Positions 1-8,493 are shown, counted from the first letter of the stretch. The stretch: DNA of 64,000 nucleotides from Pseudomonas sp. PDM04 (GCF_014851765.1 NZ_JACVAI010000001.1:186001-250000); one strand, 5' to 3'. Notes: generated from the letters alone by a model not told the origin. Numbers and translations: made by a program.

Positions 1-283
1 TCAGCCGTGCCACTTCGCGGTTGCAGGCAACCTCCTGCTCGATGGCATTGGCCAGTTGATGCAGGAGCGCGGCGCGGCTTTTCGCATCGATCAGCCGCCA
101 TTGCCGTTGCGCGGCGGTGGCGGCGTCGACGGCGGCCTGGACGTCGGCTTCGCCGCACAGCCCGACCTGCCCTACCGGTTGCAGGGTGGCGGGGTCCAGC
201 ACTTCGCGCACACGCGCCTCGCTCAGCGGCTGGTATTCGCCATTGATGAAGCGCAGTGCGGTATCAGTATTAAAGGTGGCCAT
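1..283 (-). CDS. Aldehyde dehydrogenase, N-terminal part (cut by window edge)
   Basis: This is the N-terminal 94 residues of an NAD(P)-dependent aldehyde dehydrogenase; the rest lies left of the window. The protein starts MATFNTDTALRFINGEYQP and continues with the typical 'DPATLQPVG' and 'DVQAAVDAATAAQRQW' segments of the aldehyde dehydrogenase superfamily. The catalytic Cys and Glu are not in view, so the substrate cannot be judged. The start codon overlaps the end of the upstream kinase by 14 bases, so the two are translationally linked. In a polyamine-type operon such an enzyme usually oxidises the aminoaldehyde left by an amine oxidase or transaminase. That role is inferred from context. 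Confidence 0.85.
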   Translation of the reverse strand, partial: MATFNTDTALRFINGEYQPLSEARVREVLDPATLQPVGQVGLCGEADVQAAVDAATAAQRQWRLIDAKSRAALLHQLANAIEQEVACNREVARL

Positions 284-1337
284 GGGCAGATCCTTGAACC
301 AATCGATAAGGGGTTTGGCGCAATGCGTCGAGGGTGGCCGGCGGCAATTCATCGCGCCAGCCGGGCACATGGCCGTTGAGCCACGCGCGCAGCGGCCCGA
401 AGGCCTCGGCGTCCAGTGCGCGAACGAACAAACCCAGGGTGCGCGGCAAGTGCGCCAGGTAACCGTGCTTGCCGTCGCGACCGGCCAGGCGCACGAAAAT
501 ACCCAGCACCTTGGCGTGGCGCTGGGCGGCCAGGCGCCGGTAGTCCTCGAGAAAACGCGGCGCATCGAGTTCCGGGCGCTGCATCAGGTAATGCGTCAGC
601 ATCGCCACGCGCAGTGCCTCGGGCACATCGCGGCGCGCGTCTTCGAGCAATGACATCAGGTCGTAGGCTGCGGCGCCGATCAAGGCGTCCTGGAAGTCCA
701 GCAACCCGCAGGCCGCCACGCCTTCGCGACCTTCCAGCAGCATCAGGTTATCGACGTGGTAGTCCCGCAGCACCAGCGCTTCGCGGCGTTGCGCGACATC
801 GCTGCAGGCCTCGGCGAACAGCAGCAGAAACGCCTCGCGCAGAGCACGCGCGGCGTCCTGGCCGATCAGCAACGGCACGTACCAGTCGATGAACAGCGCA
901 CACTCGTCACTCAGTTGCCCGGCGTCATAGGGCGCCAGTGCGGCGGCGGACGGTGCCCGATGCAACGCCACCAGCGCGTCGACCGCCAACCGGTACAACG
1001 CGCCTTCCGGGTGCCCCGCCGCCAGCAGCCGGGTGTAAGTGTCGTGACCGAAGTCTTCGATCAGCGCCAGTCCGGCGTCCTCATCCACCTCGATCAAGCC
1101 CGGCGCGGAAAGCCCCAGGCTGTGCAAATGCCGGGCGACCCGCACGAACGGGCCGATCGGCTCGCTGAGCGGCGGCGAATCCATCAGCAACAGGCCTTCG
1201 CCGCCGAGGCGAAAATAGCGCCGGGTCGAAGCGTCGGCCGGTAACGCCTGCAACGGCGCCCCGGCAAAGCCGGCACGCGCCAGAAAGGCGGCGCGCTGGC
1301 CTTCGCGGTCAAGCGCTGGCGTACGTGTCTGAGTCAT
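270..1337 (-). CDS. APH-fold phosphotransferase, AmgK-like sugar kinase
   Basis: A cytoplasmic small-molecule kinase of the aminoglycoside phosphotransferase fold, closest in pattern to the AmgK group (anomeric kinases for N-acetylmuramate/N-acetylglucosamine). Residues 191-197 read RDYHVDN, with catalytic Asp192 and metal-binding Asn197. DFQDA at 214-218 supplies the second metal Asp, and the 'YDLMSLLED' segment that follows is typical of AmgK-like proteins. Length (355 aa) fits. I chose ATG 1337; a GTG at 1346, overlapping the cupin stop, is possible and adds three residues. It sits between the cupin (5-base gap) and the aldehyde dehydrogenase (14-base overlap). With two glycosyltransferases nearby, a sugar-phosphorylating role is attractive, but the true substrate is unknown. 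Confidence 0.75.
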   Translation of the reverse strand: MTQTRTPALDREGQRAAFLARAGFAGAPLQALPADASTRRYFRLGGEGLLLMDSPPLSEPIGPFVRVARHLHSLGLSAPGLIEVDEDAGLALIEDFGHDTYTRLLAAGHPEGALYRLAVDALVALHRAPSAAALAPYDAGQLSDECALFIDWYVPLLIGQDAARALREAFLLLFAEACSDVAQRREALVLRDYHVDNLMLLEGREGVAACGLLDFQDALIGAAAYDLMSLLEDARRDVPEALRVAMLTHYLMQRPELDAPRFLEDYRRLAAQRHAKVLGIFVRLAGRDGKHGYLAHLPRTLGLFVRALDAEAFGPLRAWLNGHVPGWRDELPPATLDALRQTPYRLVQGSAHGHL

Positions 1338-1342
1338 GGCAA

Positions 1343-1687
1343 TCACCGGATCATGTAGACCTTTTTCACCGTCTCATGAACGGTGCACACGCCTTTCCAG
1401 TCCTTGCGGAAAAAGGCTGCGGTGTCGGGCTTGATCTCGATCACTTCGCCGGACTCATGGACGTAGGTGCAGCGGCCTTCCAGGAAGTGGCAGAACTCGT
1501 CGCTGGTGACGTGACAGAACCATTTGCCCGGGGTGCAGATCCACACGCCGCACTCGGACTGGCCTTCGGGCCCCTTGTGCAGGACGACGCCGGAGACACG
1601 GGATTCGCCTTCCAGCATGGTCGGGATCACGCCCCAGTCCTTGACGTCGGTGATTTGCAGCGGGTTGTACAGGAACGGGGTGGTCAT
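1343..1687 (-). CDS. Small cupin protein (DUF861/EutQ-like), copy A
   Basis: A single-domain cupin of 114 residues. The core motif DEFCHFLEG, a preceding CTPGKW and the C-terminal VYMIR ending are typical of the DUF861 (COG3450) cupins that often accompany polyamine and amino-acid catabolic genes. No enzymatic activity is established for this branch; some relatives are ureidoglycine aminohydrolases. A GGAG ribosome site lies just upstream of the ATG. It is followed after 5 bases by the kinase and preceded after 66 bases by a second cupin with the same motifs in the same order (CTPG-W, DE-CHFLEG, GEVIEI, VYM), which looks like a tandem duplication. Confidence 0.8.
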   Translation of the reverse strand: MTTPFLYNPLQITDVKDWGVIPTMLEGESRVSGVVLHKGPEGQSECGVWICTPGKWFCHVTSDEFCHFLEGRCTYVHESGEVIEIKPDTAAFFRKDWKGVCTVHETVKKVYMIR

Positions 1688-1716
1688 GGTTTTTCTCCAA
1701 AAAATCAGGTTGTCTG

Positions 1717-1740
1717 CAGGCGCGAGCGGGCTCGCACCTG
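1717..1740. repeat. REP-like palindrome between the two cupins
   Basis: An imperfect inverted repeat (10-base arms, 9 of 10 matching, 4-base centre) with the GCGAG-cggg-CTCGC core of Pseudomonas REP elements. It sits in the 66-base gap between cupins A and B and may stabilise or partly terminate the transcript there. Confidence 0.6.
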
Positions 1741-1753
1741 CCGGTATCGAGGT

Positions 1754-2122
1754 TCAGACCAGCATGTAAACGTTGCGCAGGGTTTGCCTCACGTGGCACT
1801 CGCCGGTCCAGCCGGCCGGGAACAGCACCAGGGTATTGGGTTGGATCTCGATCACTTCACCGTTGTCGTGGCGATAGGTGGCATCGCCCTCGAGGAAGTG
1901 ACACAGCTCGTCACGGGGAATCGACAGGCGCCAGCGCCCCGGCGTGCACACCCAGAGTCCGGTTTCGGGGCTGTTGTTCGGCCCCTTGAACAGCAGGCGG
2001 CCGCTGGAGTGCGAAACGCCTTCGACGGCATCGCTCTGCACGCCCCAGTCCACCAGGTCGGTGCGGGTGCTGACGGCTTCGAGGTACGGCGTGATTCCCG
2101 CCGTGGTGTTTGCATCAGGCAT
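1754..2122 (-). CDS. Small cupin protein (DUF861/EutQ-like), copy B
   Basis: A second single-domain cupin (122 aa), paralogous to the neighbouring copy A. It has CTPGRW, DELCHFLEG, GEVIEIQPNT and a VYML C-terminus. The start chosen is ATG 2122 (MPDANTTAG), which overlaps the stop of the upstream glycosyltransferase by 8 bases; an in-frame upstream ATG would run deep inside that gene and is unlikely. The overlap indicates co-translation with the glycosyltransferase. Function is unknown. Family precedent suggests handling of an amine- or ureide-type intermediate, or a structural role. Confidence 0.8.
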   Translation of the reverse strand: MPDANTTAGITPYLEAVSTRTDLVDWGVQSDAVEGVSHSSGRLLFKGPNNSPETGLWVCTPGRWRLSIPRDELCHFLEGDATYRHDNGEVIEIQPNTLVLFPAGWTGECHVRQTLRNVYMLV

Positions 2123-3398
2123 CGTTGAGTACCTTGTCGAGAATGGCCGCCGCATCGGCGGGGCCCTTGCGTGATTGCATCTGTGCGCTGGTGCGCTGCA
2201 GGCGTTGGCGCATCGCCTGATCGTTGAGGCAGGCGGCGAGTTTTTCCGCCAGCTGCGCTTCGCTCCATTCGTAGCGATCGAGTTTGAAACCGTGGCCGCT
2301 TTCCTCGGCGCGCATGGCATTGTCGTGACCGTCCCAGACGTAGGACATGACGATCGCCGGCTTACCGAAAAACAGGCATTCGGTAAAACTGTTGTTGCCG
2401 CCGTGGTGGATCACCGCATCGACCTGGGCGATCACTGACGGTTGCGGGAACCAGTTGGAGATCTGCACGTTGTCGGGCAGGTCCGGATACTCGTCGAGGT
2501 GCTCGCCGACGTTGAACAACGCGCGGTAAGGCAACTGGCCGACAGCGCGAATCAGGCGCTGCAACAGGTCGACGTCGCCGGAACCGAGGCTGCCGAAACT
2601 GACGTACAACAGCGGCTTGTCGTTGTTGGCGCGGAACTGGGGAATTTCATAAGTGGTGTCGCTGCGCACGCAGCCCTGCAGGTAGTGGAAACGCTCGGGC
2701 GGCAACGGGTGACGGCGTTCGAACTTGACTGCGTCCGGGTACAGCAGCAGGTTCATGTACGGCGAGGCTTCGAAGAACGTCCCCAGCGGGTACGGTTGTT
2801 CGCCATGGGCTTGCAGGAACTGGTTGAAGTCTTCGTGGATCGGCCCGACCACTTCTTCGAAGCGCTGGCGGAAACGGGCATGCCCGGCCTTGTCGTCGAC
2901 GCTCATGCCCGAGAGGTGCGGCGGGATGTCCGGGTCTTCGATCTCGTTTTCCGAACAGGAAATAATCCGCACCCACGGCTTGCCATACTGCTTGATGGCC
3001 GGGAACAGGATGACGTTGTCGACGCAGATCAGGTCCGGCTTGACCTTGTCCAGCACCGCCGGCAGATCCTTCTGCGCCCATTTCGCCGTGTCGACGATGG
3101 CGGCCCAGCACTCCTTCACGTAGTTGTCGATCTGATCCAGGGGCGATTTGCGAAAATTGGGAATGTGGCCGTTGATGAAGTCGACCCAGTAACGGGCCAT
3201 TTCCTCGGCGGGCATCGGCGCCGACATGTTGACCATGTGTTCTTCAAAACCGTAGCCGGCATACACGCCGCTCATGCCCGGGTCGGTGAGGAACACCGCC
3301 TTGTGGCCGAGGGCTTCGCACGCCTGGGCGATACCGACTGAGTTCAGCGCCGGGCCATAAGCGGCTTCCGGAAAGAAGGCGATCACTTTCTGTTTCAT
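2115..3398 (-). CDS. GT1-family (MGT/UGT-like) glycosyltransferase, copy A
   Basis: A 427-residue GT-B fold glycosyltransferase that should transfer a sugar from a nucleotide sugar to a small acceptor in the cytoplasm. The N-terminal Rossmann-like half begins KVIAFFPEAAYGP. The C-terminal donor-binding half has LLYVSFGSLGSGD and a PSPG-like motif with HHGGNNS at 331-337 and WDGHDN about 18 residues later. An AGGAG site precedes the ATG. It is the upstream gene of a tightly packed group (two cupins, kinase, aldehyde dehydrogenase) and lies just downstream of the PotABCD-like importer. A paralogue lies at 8543-9817. Macrolide, flavonoid or carotenoid acceptors are precedents for the family, but none is indicated here. 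Confidence 0.85.
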   Translation of the reverse strand: MKQKVIAFFPEAAYGPALNSVGIAQACEALGHKAVFLTDPGMSGVYAGYGFEEHMVNMSAPMPAEEMARYWVDFINGHIPNFRKSPLDQIDNYVKECWAAIVDTAKWAQKDLPAVLDKVKPDLICVDNVILFPAIKQYGKPWVRIISCSENEIEDPDIPPHLSGMSVDDKAGHARFRQRFEEVVGPIHEDFNQFLQAHGEQPYPLGTFFEASPYMNLLLYPDAVKFERRHPLPPERFHYLQGCVRSDTTYEIPQFRANNDKPLLYVSFGSLGSGDVDLLQRLIRAVGQLPYRALFNVGEHLDEYPDLPDNVQISNWFPQPSVIAQVDAVIHHGGNNSFTECLFFGKPAIVMSYVWDGHDNAMRAEESGHGFKLDRYEWSEAQLAEKLAACLNDQAMRQRLQRTSAQMQSRKGPADAAAILDKVLNDA

Positions 3399-3432
3399 CG
3401 AGCGGTTCTCCTGCCTGGTCTTTTTTTATTTG

Positions 3433-4509
3433 TCAGCGCGTCAACACACGGGCGTGGCGAGCCTGCCAGCCGAGCCGGACGCTCATTCCGATAGCAAAAT
3501 GGGCAAATTCGAATTGCGAGGACGGCACCCGGACGATCAACGGCTTGTCGCTGAACCCGGTCTGCACGTGCAGGTTGGTGTCGAGGCCGTGATAGGCGAT
3601 TTCGACGATGTGACCGCTCACCTGGTTGGCACACACCTCCCCTTCACCCAGCACCTGCAGGCGCTCGGGACGCACCACCACGGCCACCGGTTGCCCCGGC
3701 ACCAGCGGCGCGTCGGTCTCGACGGCCAGTTCCTGGCCATTGACGCGCACGCTGTGTGGCCCGGAGCGCACGCCTTCCAGCAGATTGCTGACGCCGATGA
3801 AGTTCGCAACGAAGCGGCTGTTGGGGTTTTCGTACAGCTCGGTGGGGCTGCCGCACTGGCAGACCTTGCCGCCGTCGAGCACCGCCATGCGGTCCGACAT
3901 CACCAGGGCTTCTTCCTGGTCGTGGGTGACGATGATGAAGGTGATGCCGCTCTCGAGTTGCAGGCGCTTGAGTTCCAGCTGCATCTTTTCCCGCAGCTTT
4001 TTGTCCAGTGCACCCAGCGGCTCGTCCAGCAGCAACACCCGCGGACGCTTGACCAGCGCCCGCGCCAGGGCGACGCGCTGGCGCTGGCCGCCGGAAAGCT
4101 GATCGGGCTTGCGCTCGGCCAGTTCACCGAGCTGCGCGGTGCTCAGTACTTCATCGACCCGGCGACGGATGTCCGCCTCTGGCAGGCGTTCCATCTCCAG
4201 CCCATAGGCAATGTTCTTGCGCACGGTCATGTTGGGAAACAGCGCGTAGGACTGGAACATCAGGTTCAGCGGACGCTTGTTGGCCGGCAGTGGCGAAATG
4301 TCCTTGCCGTCCAGGTAGATGCAACCGGCGCTGGGGGTTTCGAAACCGGCGAGCATGCGCAGCAAGGTGGTCTTGCCGCAGCCGGACGGTCCCAGCAGCG
4401 CGAAAAATTCGTTCTCGCGGATGTTCAGCGACACCTCGTTGACCGCCAGGCCGTTGCCATAAGACTTGCTGACCTTGTCCAGGATCAGTACCGCAGATGA
4501 GTTATTCAT
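3433..4509 (-). CDS. Pot-type ABC transporter ATP-binding protein
   Basis: ATPase subunit of a polyamine-type importer (PotA/PotG family), acting at the cytoplasmic face of the inner membrane. It has Walker A GPSGCGKTT near residue 40, a Q-loop in FQSYALFPNMTV, signature [15 protein letters not shown], Walker B VLLLDEPLGALD and the H-loop [11 protein letters not shown]-terminal TOBE-type extension from about residue 240 is normal for this family. Length 358 aa is typical. Its start overlaps the stop of the upstream permease by 8 bases. The operon order is binding protein, PotB-like, PotC-like, ATPase. Confidence 0.93.
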   Translation of the reverse strand: MNNSSAVLILDKVSKSYGNGLAVNEVSLNIRENEFFALLGPSGCGKTTLLRMLAGFETPSAGCIYLDGKDISPLPANKRPLNLMFQSYALFPNMTVRKNIAYGLEMERLPEADIRRRVDEVLSTAQLGELAERKPDQLSGGQRQRVALARALVKRPRVLLLDEPLGALDKKLREKMQLELKRLQLESGITFIIVTHDQEEALVMSDRMAVLDGGKVCQCGSPTELYENPNSRFVANFIGVSNLLEGVRSGPHSVRVNGQELAVETDAPLVPGQPVAVVVRPERLQVLGEGEVCANQVSGHIVEIAYHGLDTNLHVQTGFSDKPLIVRVPSSQFEFAHFAIGMSVRLGWQARHARVLTR

Positions 4510-5308
4510 GGGTGCGAGGAGCCTTGTTGAGACGCTGCGAAGCCAGCAGCGCGGTGATGCTGACCAGCATCACCAGCGTCGCCAGGGCATTGATTTCCGG
4601 GGTGACGCCGAAACGGATCATGGCGTAGATCTGCATCGGCAACGTGGTCGAGGCCTGGCCGGAACCGGAGTTGAAAAACGCGATGATGAATTCGTCCACC
4701 GACAGGGTGAACGAGAGCAACCCGCCGGCCAGCACACCGGGGAAAATCGCCGGCAGCAGGACTCGACGAAACGTGGTGAATGCGCTCGCCCCCAGGTCGA
4801 TCGAGGCCTCGAGGATCGAGTAGTCGAAGTGCTTGAGCCGCGTGCGCACCACCGCGCAGACGAAGGCGATGTTGAACACGGCGTGGCTGATGATGATCGA
4901 GTGCAGGCCCAACCCGACCTTGAGCAGGTTGAAGAAACTCAGCAGCGCAATCGCCAGGACGATGTCGGGGATGATCATCGGCGCCATCAGCAACGTGTCC
5001 ACCACCTGCCCCTTGTCATTGCCCTTGCGGCGCAACTCGATGCCCAGCGCCAGGAACGTACCCAGCACGCAGGCAATGAAGGTCGCCGCCAGCGCCACGA
5101 TCAGGGTGTTGAGGGCCGCCGACAGGATCGCCGAGTTGTGGGCCAGCGCCACGTACCATTTCAACGACACGCCGCCCCAGGCGGTCGGCAGGCCGGACTT
5201 GTTGAACGACAGCAGGATCAGCACCAGGATCGGCACATACAGGAAGGCGTACACCAGCCACAGGTGCGTATTGAGGGCGGTGCCGCTTATGGAACGAGAC
5301 TGACTCAT
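4502..5308 (-). CDS. Pot-type ABC transporter permease (PotC-like)
   Basis: Inner-membrane permease of 268 residues with about six hydrophobic segments. It carries the EAA-type coupling loop (EASIDLGASAFTTFRRVLLP) that docks with the ATPase, in the PotC/YdcV pattern. The start ATG 5308 forms an ATGA overlap with the stop of the PotB-like permease, so the two are translationally coupled. A longer in-frame reading that continues upstream would run through the PotB-like gene and is not credible. Confidence 0.92.
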   Translation of the reverse strand: MSQSRSISGTALNTHLWLVYAFLYVPILVLILLSFNKSGLPTAWGGVSLKWYVALAHNSAILSAALNTLIVALAATFIACVLGTFLALGIELRRKGNDKGQVVDTLLMAPMIIPDIVLAIALLSFFNLLKVGLGLHSIIISHAVFNIAFVCAVVRTRLKHFDYSILEASIDLGASAFTTFRRVLLPAIFPGVLAGGLLSFTLSVDEFIIAFFNSGSGQASTTLPMQIYAMIRFGVTPEINALATLVMLVSITALLASQRLNKAPRTHE

Positions 5309-6165
5309 GCCCGGCCCCCTTCTGCACGGCGGGCCACCAGGGCCTGGACGAACAACAGGATCAGCATGATCGCGATCAGGAAGAAACTCAGTGCCGCGCC
5401 GAACGGCCAGTCCCGCGCGGTGAGGAACTGCGAATAGATCAGGTTGCCGACCATCTGCACCTGCTTGCCGCCCAACAGATCGGCAGTGATGAAGTTGCCG
5501 ATGCTCAGGACGAAGACAAACACCGCGCCGGCCGCGACACCGGGCACGCTCAGCGGCAGGATGATGCGGCGGAAGGTCATCCAGCCCGAGGCCCCGAGGT
5601 CTTTCGACGCGTCCCACAGTTCGTTGTTGATGCGCGACAGCGAGGAGAAAATCGCCAGGATCACAAACGGGATGTAGTTGTAGACCAGCCCCAGCACCAC
5701 CGACGCTTCGGTGTACAGCAGGTTGATCGGATCGCCGCTGTAGCCGAACAGCTGCAGCGTGCGGTTGATCAGGCCTTCGCGATTGAGCAGGACGATCCAG
5801 GCATAGGTGCGGATCAGGTAGTTGCTCCAGAACGGCAGCATCACCAGAAACAGGAACACCGCCTGATGACGCCGAGGCGCACGGGCAATGGCGTAGGCGG
5901 CCGGGTAGCCGATCAGCACCGCGAACAGCGTCGCCAGCCCGGCGATTTTCGCCGACTTGAGCAAAATACCGAGGTACAGCGGATCGAACGCACGCTGGTA
6001 GTTTTCCCAGGTGAACAGCCAGTCGATCCCGCCGTAGGCGCCGCGCTCGACGAAGCTGTAGACCAGCACCAGCACGCACGGCACCACCAGAAAGATCAGC
6101 AACCAGCCAAAGCCGGGCGCAAGAAGCCAGGCCGACAGCCGCCTGTCAGCATGCAAAGCACTCAT
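5305..6165 (-). CDS. Pot-type ABC transporter permease (PotB-like)
   Basis: Inner-membrane permease of the PotB/PotH family (286 aa). It opens with a hydrophobic helix (WLLIFLVVPCVLVLVYSF) and carries the coupling loop SKDLGASGWMTFRRIILP. ATG 6165 is preceded by GGGAGGATATGGGT, a good ribosome site; upstream in-frame codons lack one. It pairs with the PotC-like permease through an ATGA overlap. Substrate range of the importer is probably a di- or polyamine or similar cation, inferred from family. Confidence 0.92.
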   Translation of the reverse strand: MSALHADRRLSAWLLAPGFGWLLIFLVVPCVLVLVYSFVERGAYGGIDWLFTWENYQRAFDPLYLGILLKSAKIAGLATLFAVLIGYPAAYAIARAPRRHQAVFLFLVMLPFWSNYLIRTYAWIVLLNREGLINRTLQLFGYSGDPINLLYTEASVVLGLVYNYIPFVILAIFSSLSRINNELWDASKDLGASGWMTFRRIILPLSVPGVAAGAVFVFVLSIGNFITADLLGGKQVQMVGNLIYSQFLTARDWPFGAALSFFLIAIMLILLFVQALVARRAEGGRA

Positions 6166-6211
6166 TACCCATATCCTCCCGCCCCGGAACGGAGGCGGCT
6201 TGCGAGCGTGG

Positions 6212-6234
6212 CGAGGCATGCAGGGCATGCCTCG
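6212..6234 (-). promoter_or_regulatory. Intercistronic hairpin between binding protein and permease genes
   Basis: A perfect 10-base inverted repeat with a 3-base loop (CGAGGCATGC-agg-GCATGCCTCG) lies in the 98-base gap between the binding-protein stop and the PotB-like start. No U-run follows on the minus strand. It fits a stabilising or partial-stop hairpin that would keep the binding protein more abundant than the membrane subunits. Confidence 0.55.
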
Positions 6235-6263
6235 TGATCAATGCGGCCTACGTGATGCGAGGC

Positions 6264-7319
6264 TCAGTTCTGCGCCGCCATGATTTCGGTGACAGCCCGG
6301 GTGTAGGCTTTTTGCGTGGTGCCGCCCAGATCGCGCAATTGCTCCATCTTCAACAGCTCGCTCGGGGCGATCGTGAGGTTGGGATATTGCTTGAGCAGGT
6401 CAGCGGACAAACCGGCCATTGCAGCCTGGTTGGGGATTTTGTAGAGGATGTTTTCCGCGACCCAGACGTGGTTTTCCTTGGCGAGCATGAAGTTGATGAA
6501 CTGCAACGCCTGCTCCTGGTGCTTGGAGCTCTTGAGCACGACCATGGTGTCGACCCACAGGTCGGAACCTTCCTTGGGCACCACGAACTTGATCGCCGCA
6601 TTGGCCTGGGTGCCGTAATTGCACCAGCCATCCCAGGCGTGCGCCATCAGCGATTCACCGGAAGCGAGCTTGGAGTAGAAGGTGGTGTCGTCGAAGGCGA
6701 GGATGCGTTTCTTGGTGGCGATCAACTGGTCGCGGACGGCGGCGATCTGCTTGGGATCGCTGTCGTTGACCGACCAGCCCTTGGCCAGGAACCCGGCGCC
6801 GAGCATCCAGCGGTCGGTGGCGAGCATCGTCACCTTGCCCTTGAGCGCATCGCTCGGGTTGAGCAATTCGTTCCAGCTCACCGGTGCCGGCGTGACCTTG
6901 TCGGAACGGTAGCAGATCCCGGTCGTGCCCCAGGTGTACGGCACCGAGAAATGGTTGCCCGGGTCATATTCCAGCTGGGTCGCTTCGGGGTAGAGGTTTT
7001 TCAGGTTGGGAACTTTGACCGGATCGATATCCGCCAGCAGCCCCTGCTTGTGCAGGACTTCGGCGAACGGAGAAGAGACGAACACCACGTCATAGCCTTC
7101 ACCGCCAGACGCCATGAGCTTGCCCATGATCTCTTCGTTGGTCGCATGCAACGCCTTGTCGACGTCGACGCCGCTGGCCGCCTTGAACTTGTCCAGCGCC
7201 TCCGGGGCCATGTAGCCGTCCCAGATGGAAATCACCATGTCCTTGGCATTGGCGGTTTGTGCAGCGATCGCCAGGGAAACGCTCAATCCCAGACACATAA
7301 GGCCTTTCAGCTTTCTCAT
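6264..7319 (-). CDS. Pot-type periplasmic substrate-binding protein (PotD/PotF-like)
   Basis: Periplasmic binding protein of about 351 residues that delivers the substrate to the permease pair downstream. It has a Sec signal peptide (MRKLKGLMCLGLSVSLAIAA, cleavage near TANA-KD) followed by VISIWDGYMAPEAL, the usual N-terminus of PotD/PotF-like proteins. YDVVFVSSPFAEVL and VPYTWGTTGICY also match the family. ATG 7319 is chosen because GGGTGAG precedes it; an in-frame GTG at 7328 overlaps that ribosome site. It is divergent from a GntR-type regulator across a 195-base control region, which suggests direct regulation. Confidence 0.92.
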   Translation of the reverse strand: MRKLKGLMCLGLSVSLAIAAQTANAKDMVISIWDGYMAPEALDKFKAASGVDVDKALHATNEEIMGKLMASGGEGYDVVFVSSPFAEVLHKQGLLADIDPVKVPNLKNLYPEATQLEYDPGNHFSVPYTWGTTGICYRSDKVTPAPVSWNELLNPSDALKGKVTMLATDRWMLGAGFLAKGWSVNDSDPKQIAAVRDQLIATKKRILAFDDTTFYSKLASGESLMAHAWDGWCNYGTQANAAIKFVVPKEGSDLWVDTMVVLKSSKHQEQALQFINFMLAKENHVWVAENILYKIPNQAAMAGLSADLLKQYPNLTIAPSELLKMEQLRDLGGTTQKAYTRAVTEIMAAQN

Positions 7320-7390
7320 AATACTCACCCGACGATTGATTTTTTTTGTGTTCGAAGGCAGTACGGCAAACAGAGAAACGATTGCATGTG

Positions 7391-7417
7391 TTTTTTTTTA
7401 GAAATTAGGACCAGCAT
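7391..7417. promoter_or_regulatory. T-tract/A-rich box in the divergent control region
   Basis: A run of nine T followed by A-G-AAATTAGGACCAGCAT. A closely similar box (T8, then ATAAAATAAGACAGCAT) recurs at 8469-8493, in front of the second glycosyltransferase. Both lie next to the GntR-type regulator gene, so they are candidate operators or promoter elements of the same regulon. This is inference from similarity only. Confidence 0.35.
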
Positions 7418-7514
7418 GGAAAGATGTCAACGCTTTTTTCCGGCCTGACGCTCGAGCGGTGCATGACATAAGATGAGCAACTGAGTCCGAAGCGCCCAAA
7501 TAGAGATCAGACGC

Positions 7515-8447
7515 TTGAGCACAACAGTCGAAAAAAAACCTCGCACCAACCACCTGGAACTGGCCCGACGGATTCTGGAGCACACCCAGGAAAGCGGACT
7601 GACGGCCGGCGACCCGGTGGCCGAGCAGGCACTGGCGCGCACGTTCCAGGTGTCGCGCACATTGATCCGAGGCGCCCTGAAAGTGCTGCTGGAGGAAAAC
7701 CTGCTCAGCCATGAAGCCGGCAAGGGCTATCGCCTGCTCGCCGCGCCGGCCGGCCAGGCCTTCAACGCTGCGCTGCCGCAGGCCGAGGAAGAAGAGCTGG
7801 CGACCTCGGTGCTGCGCGACCGCATGGCCGGGCGCCTCGGCGACAGCATCAGCATCAGCGAATTGATGCGTCGTTACAGCATCGGCCGACCTGCCGCGCA
7901 AAAAGCCCTGCAGCAACTCAGCGAAAGCCAGGCCATCGAGCGCGGACCCGGCCAGTCGTGGCTGTTTCGCCCATCGCTGAACAGTCTGGCCGCCCTTGAG
8001 GAAAGCCTCAAATACCGCCTGATCCTCGAGCCCGAAGCGTTGCTCAGCCCTCACTTCAATGCCGACCCGCAACGGCTGGCCCTGCTGCGCAGCGCCATGC
8101 AGACCCTGCTCGCCAGCCCGGTCGAGCACTTCGACATCCAGCAGTTTCGCGAGCTGGACATCAGCTTCCACGAGCTGATCGGCCAGAGCTGTGGCAACCG
8201 CTTCATCGGCGACGCCCTGCTCCAGCACCAGAGCCTGCGGCGTCTGCCGAACCTGCTGCCGACGGTCAGCGTGCACCGTTTGCAGGAGGCGCTGCGCGAA
8301 CACCTGCAGATCATTGCGCACATCGAGCGCGGGCAACTGGAAATCGCCGCCGACCTGCTGCGCCTGCACCTGCGCCTGAGCGCCGCCCAGCGGCCGCAAA
8401 CGGCCAATCGCGGGATTCCGCAGAGCCAATTGTTCGGGCGCCGCTGA
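7515..8447 (+). CDS. GntR-family (FCD-type) regulator with two predicted winged-HTH domains
   Basis: Transcriptional regulator of 310 residues. A first winged helix-turn-helix spans about residues 15-75 (AEQALARTFQVSRTLIRGAL). A second HTH-like segment at about 105-150 (SELMRRYSIGRPAAQKALQQ) is followed by an FCD-type all-helical ligand domain. Metal-ligand-like residues appear in ELDISFHELIG and REHLQIIAHIERG. GntR/FCD proteins normally have about 220-250 residues and one DNA-binding domain, so the extra domain is unusual. The only plausible start is TTG 7515, because an in-frame stop lies at 7482 and no ATG follows before the first domain. It is divergent from the binding-protein gene and upstream of glycosyltransferase B, and probably controls both. 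Confidence 0.82.
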   Translation: MSTTVEKKPRTNHLELARRILEHTQESGLTAGDPVAEQALARTFQVSRTLIRGALKVLLEENLLSHEAGKGYRLLAAPAGQAFNAALPQAEEEELATSVLRDRMAGRLGDSISISELMRRYSIGRPAAQKALQQLSESQAIERGPGQSWLFRPSLNSLAALEESLKYRLILEPEALLSPHFNADPQRLALLRSAMQTLLASPVEHFDIQQFRELDISFHELIGQSCGNRFIGDALLQHQSLRRLPNLLPTVSVHRLQEALREHLQIIAHIERGQLEIAADLLRLHLRLSAAQRPQTANRGIPQSQLFGRR

Positions 8448-8468
8448 ACCACGAAAAAAACAGGATGA

Positions 8469-8493
8469 TTTTTTTTATAAAATAAGACAGCAT
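8469..8493. promoter_or_regulatory. Second T-tract/A-rich box upstream of glycosyltransferase B
   Basis: Eight T followed by ATAAAATAAGACAGCAT, resembling the box at 7391-7417. It lies in the 95-base gap between the GntR-type gene and glycosyltransferase B, about 50 bases before the latter's ATG. Candidate operator or promoter; unproven. Confidence 0.35.
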
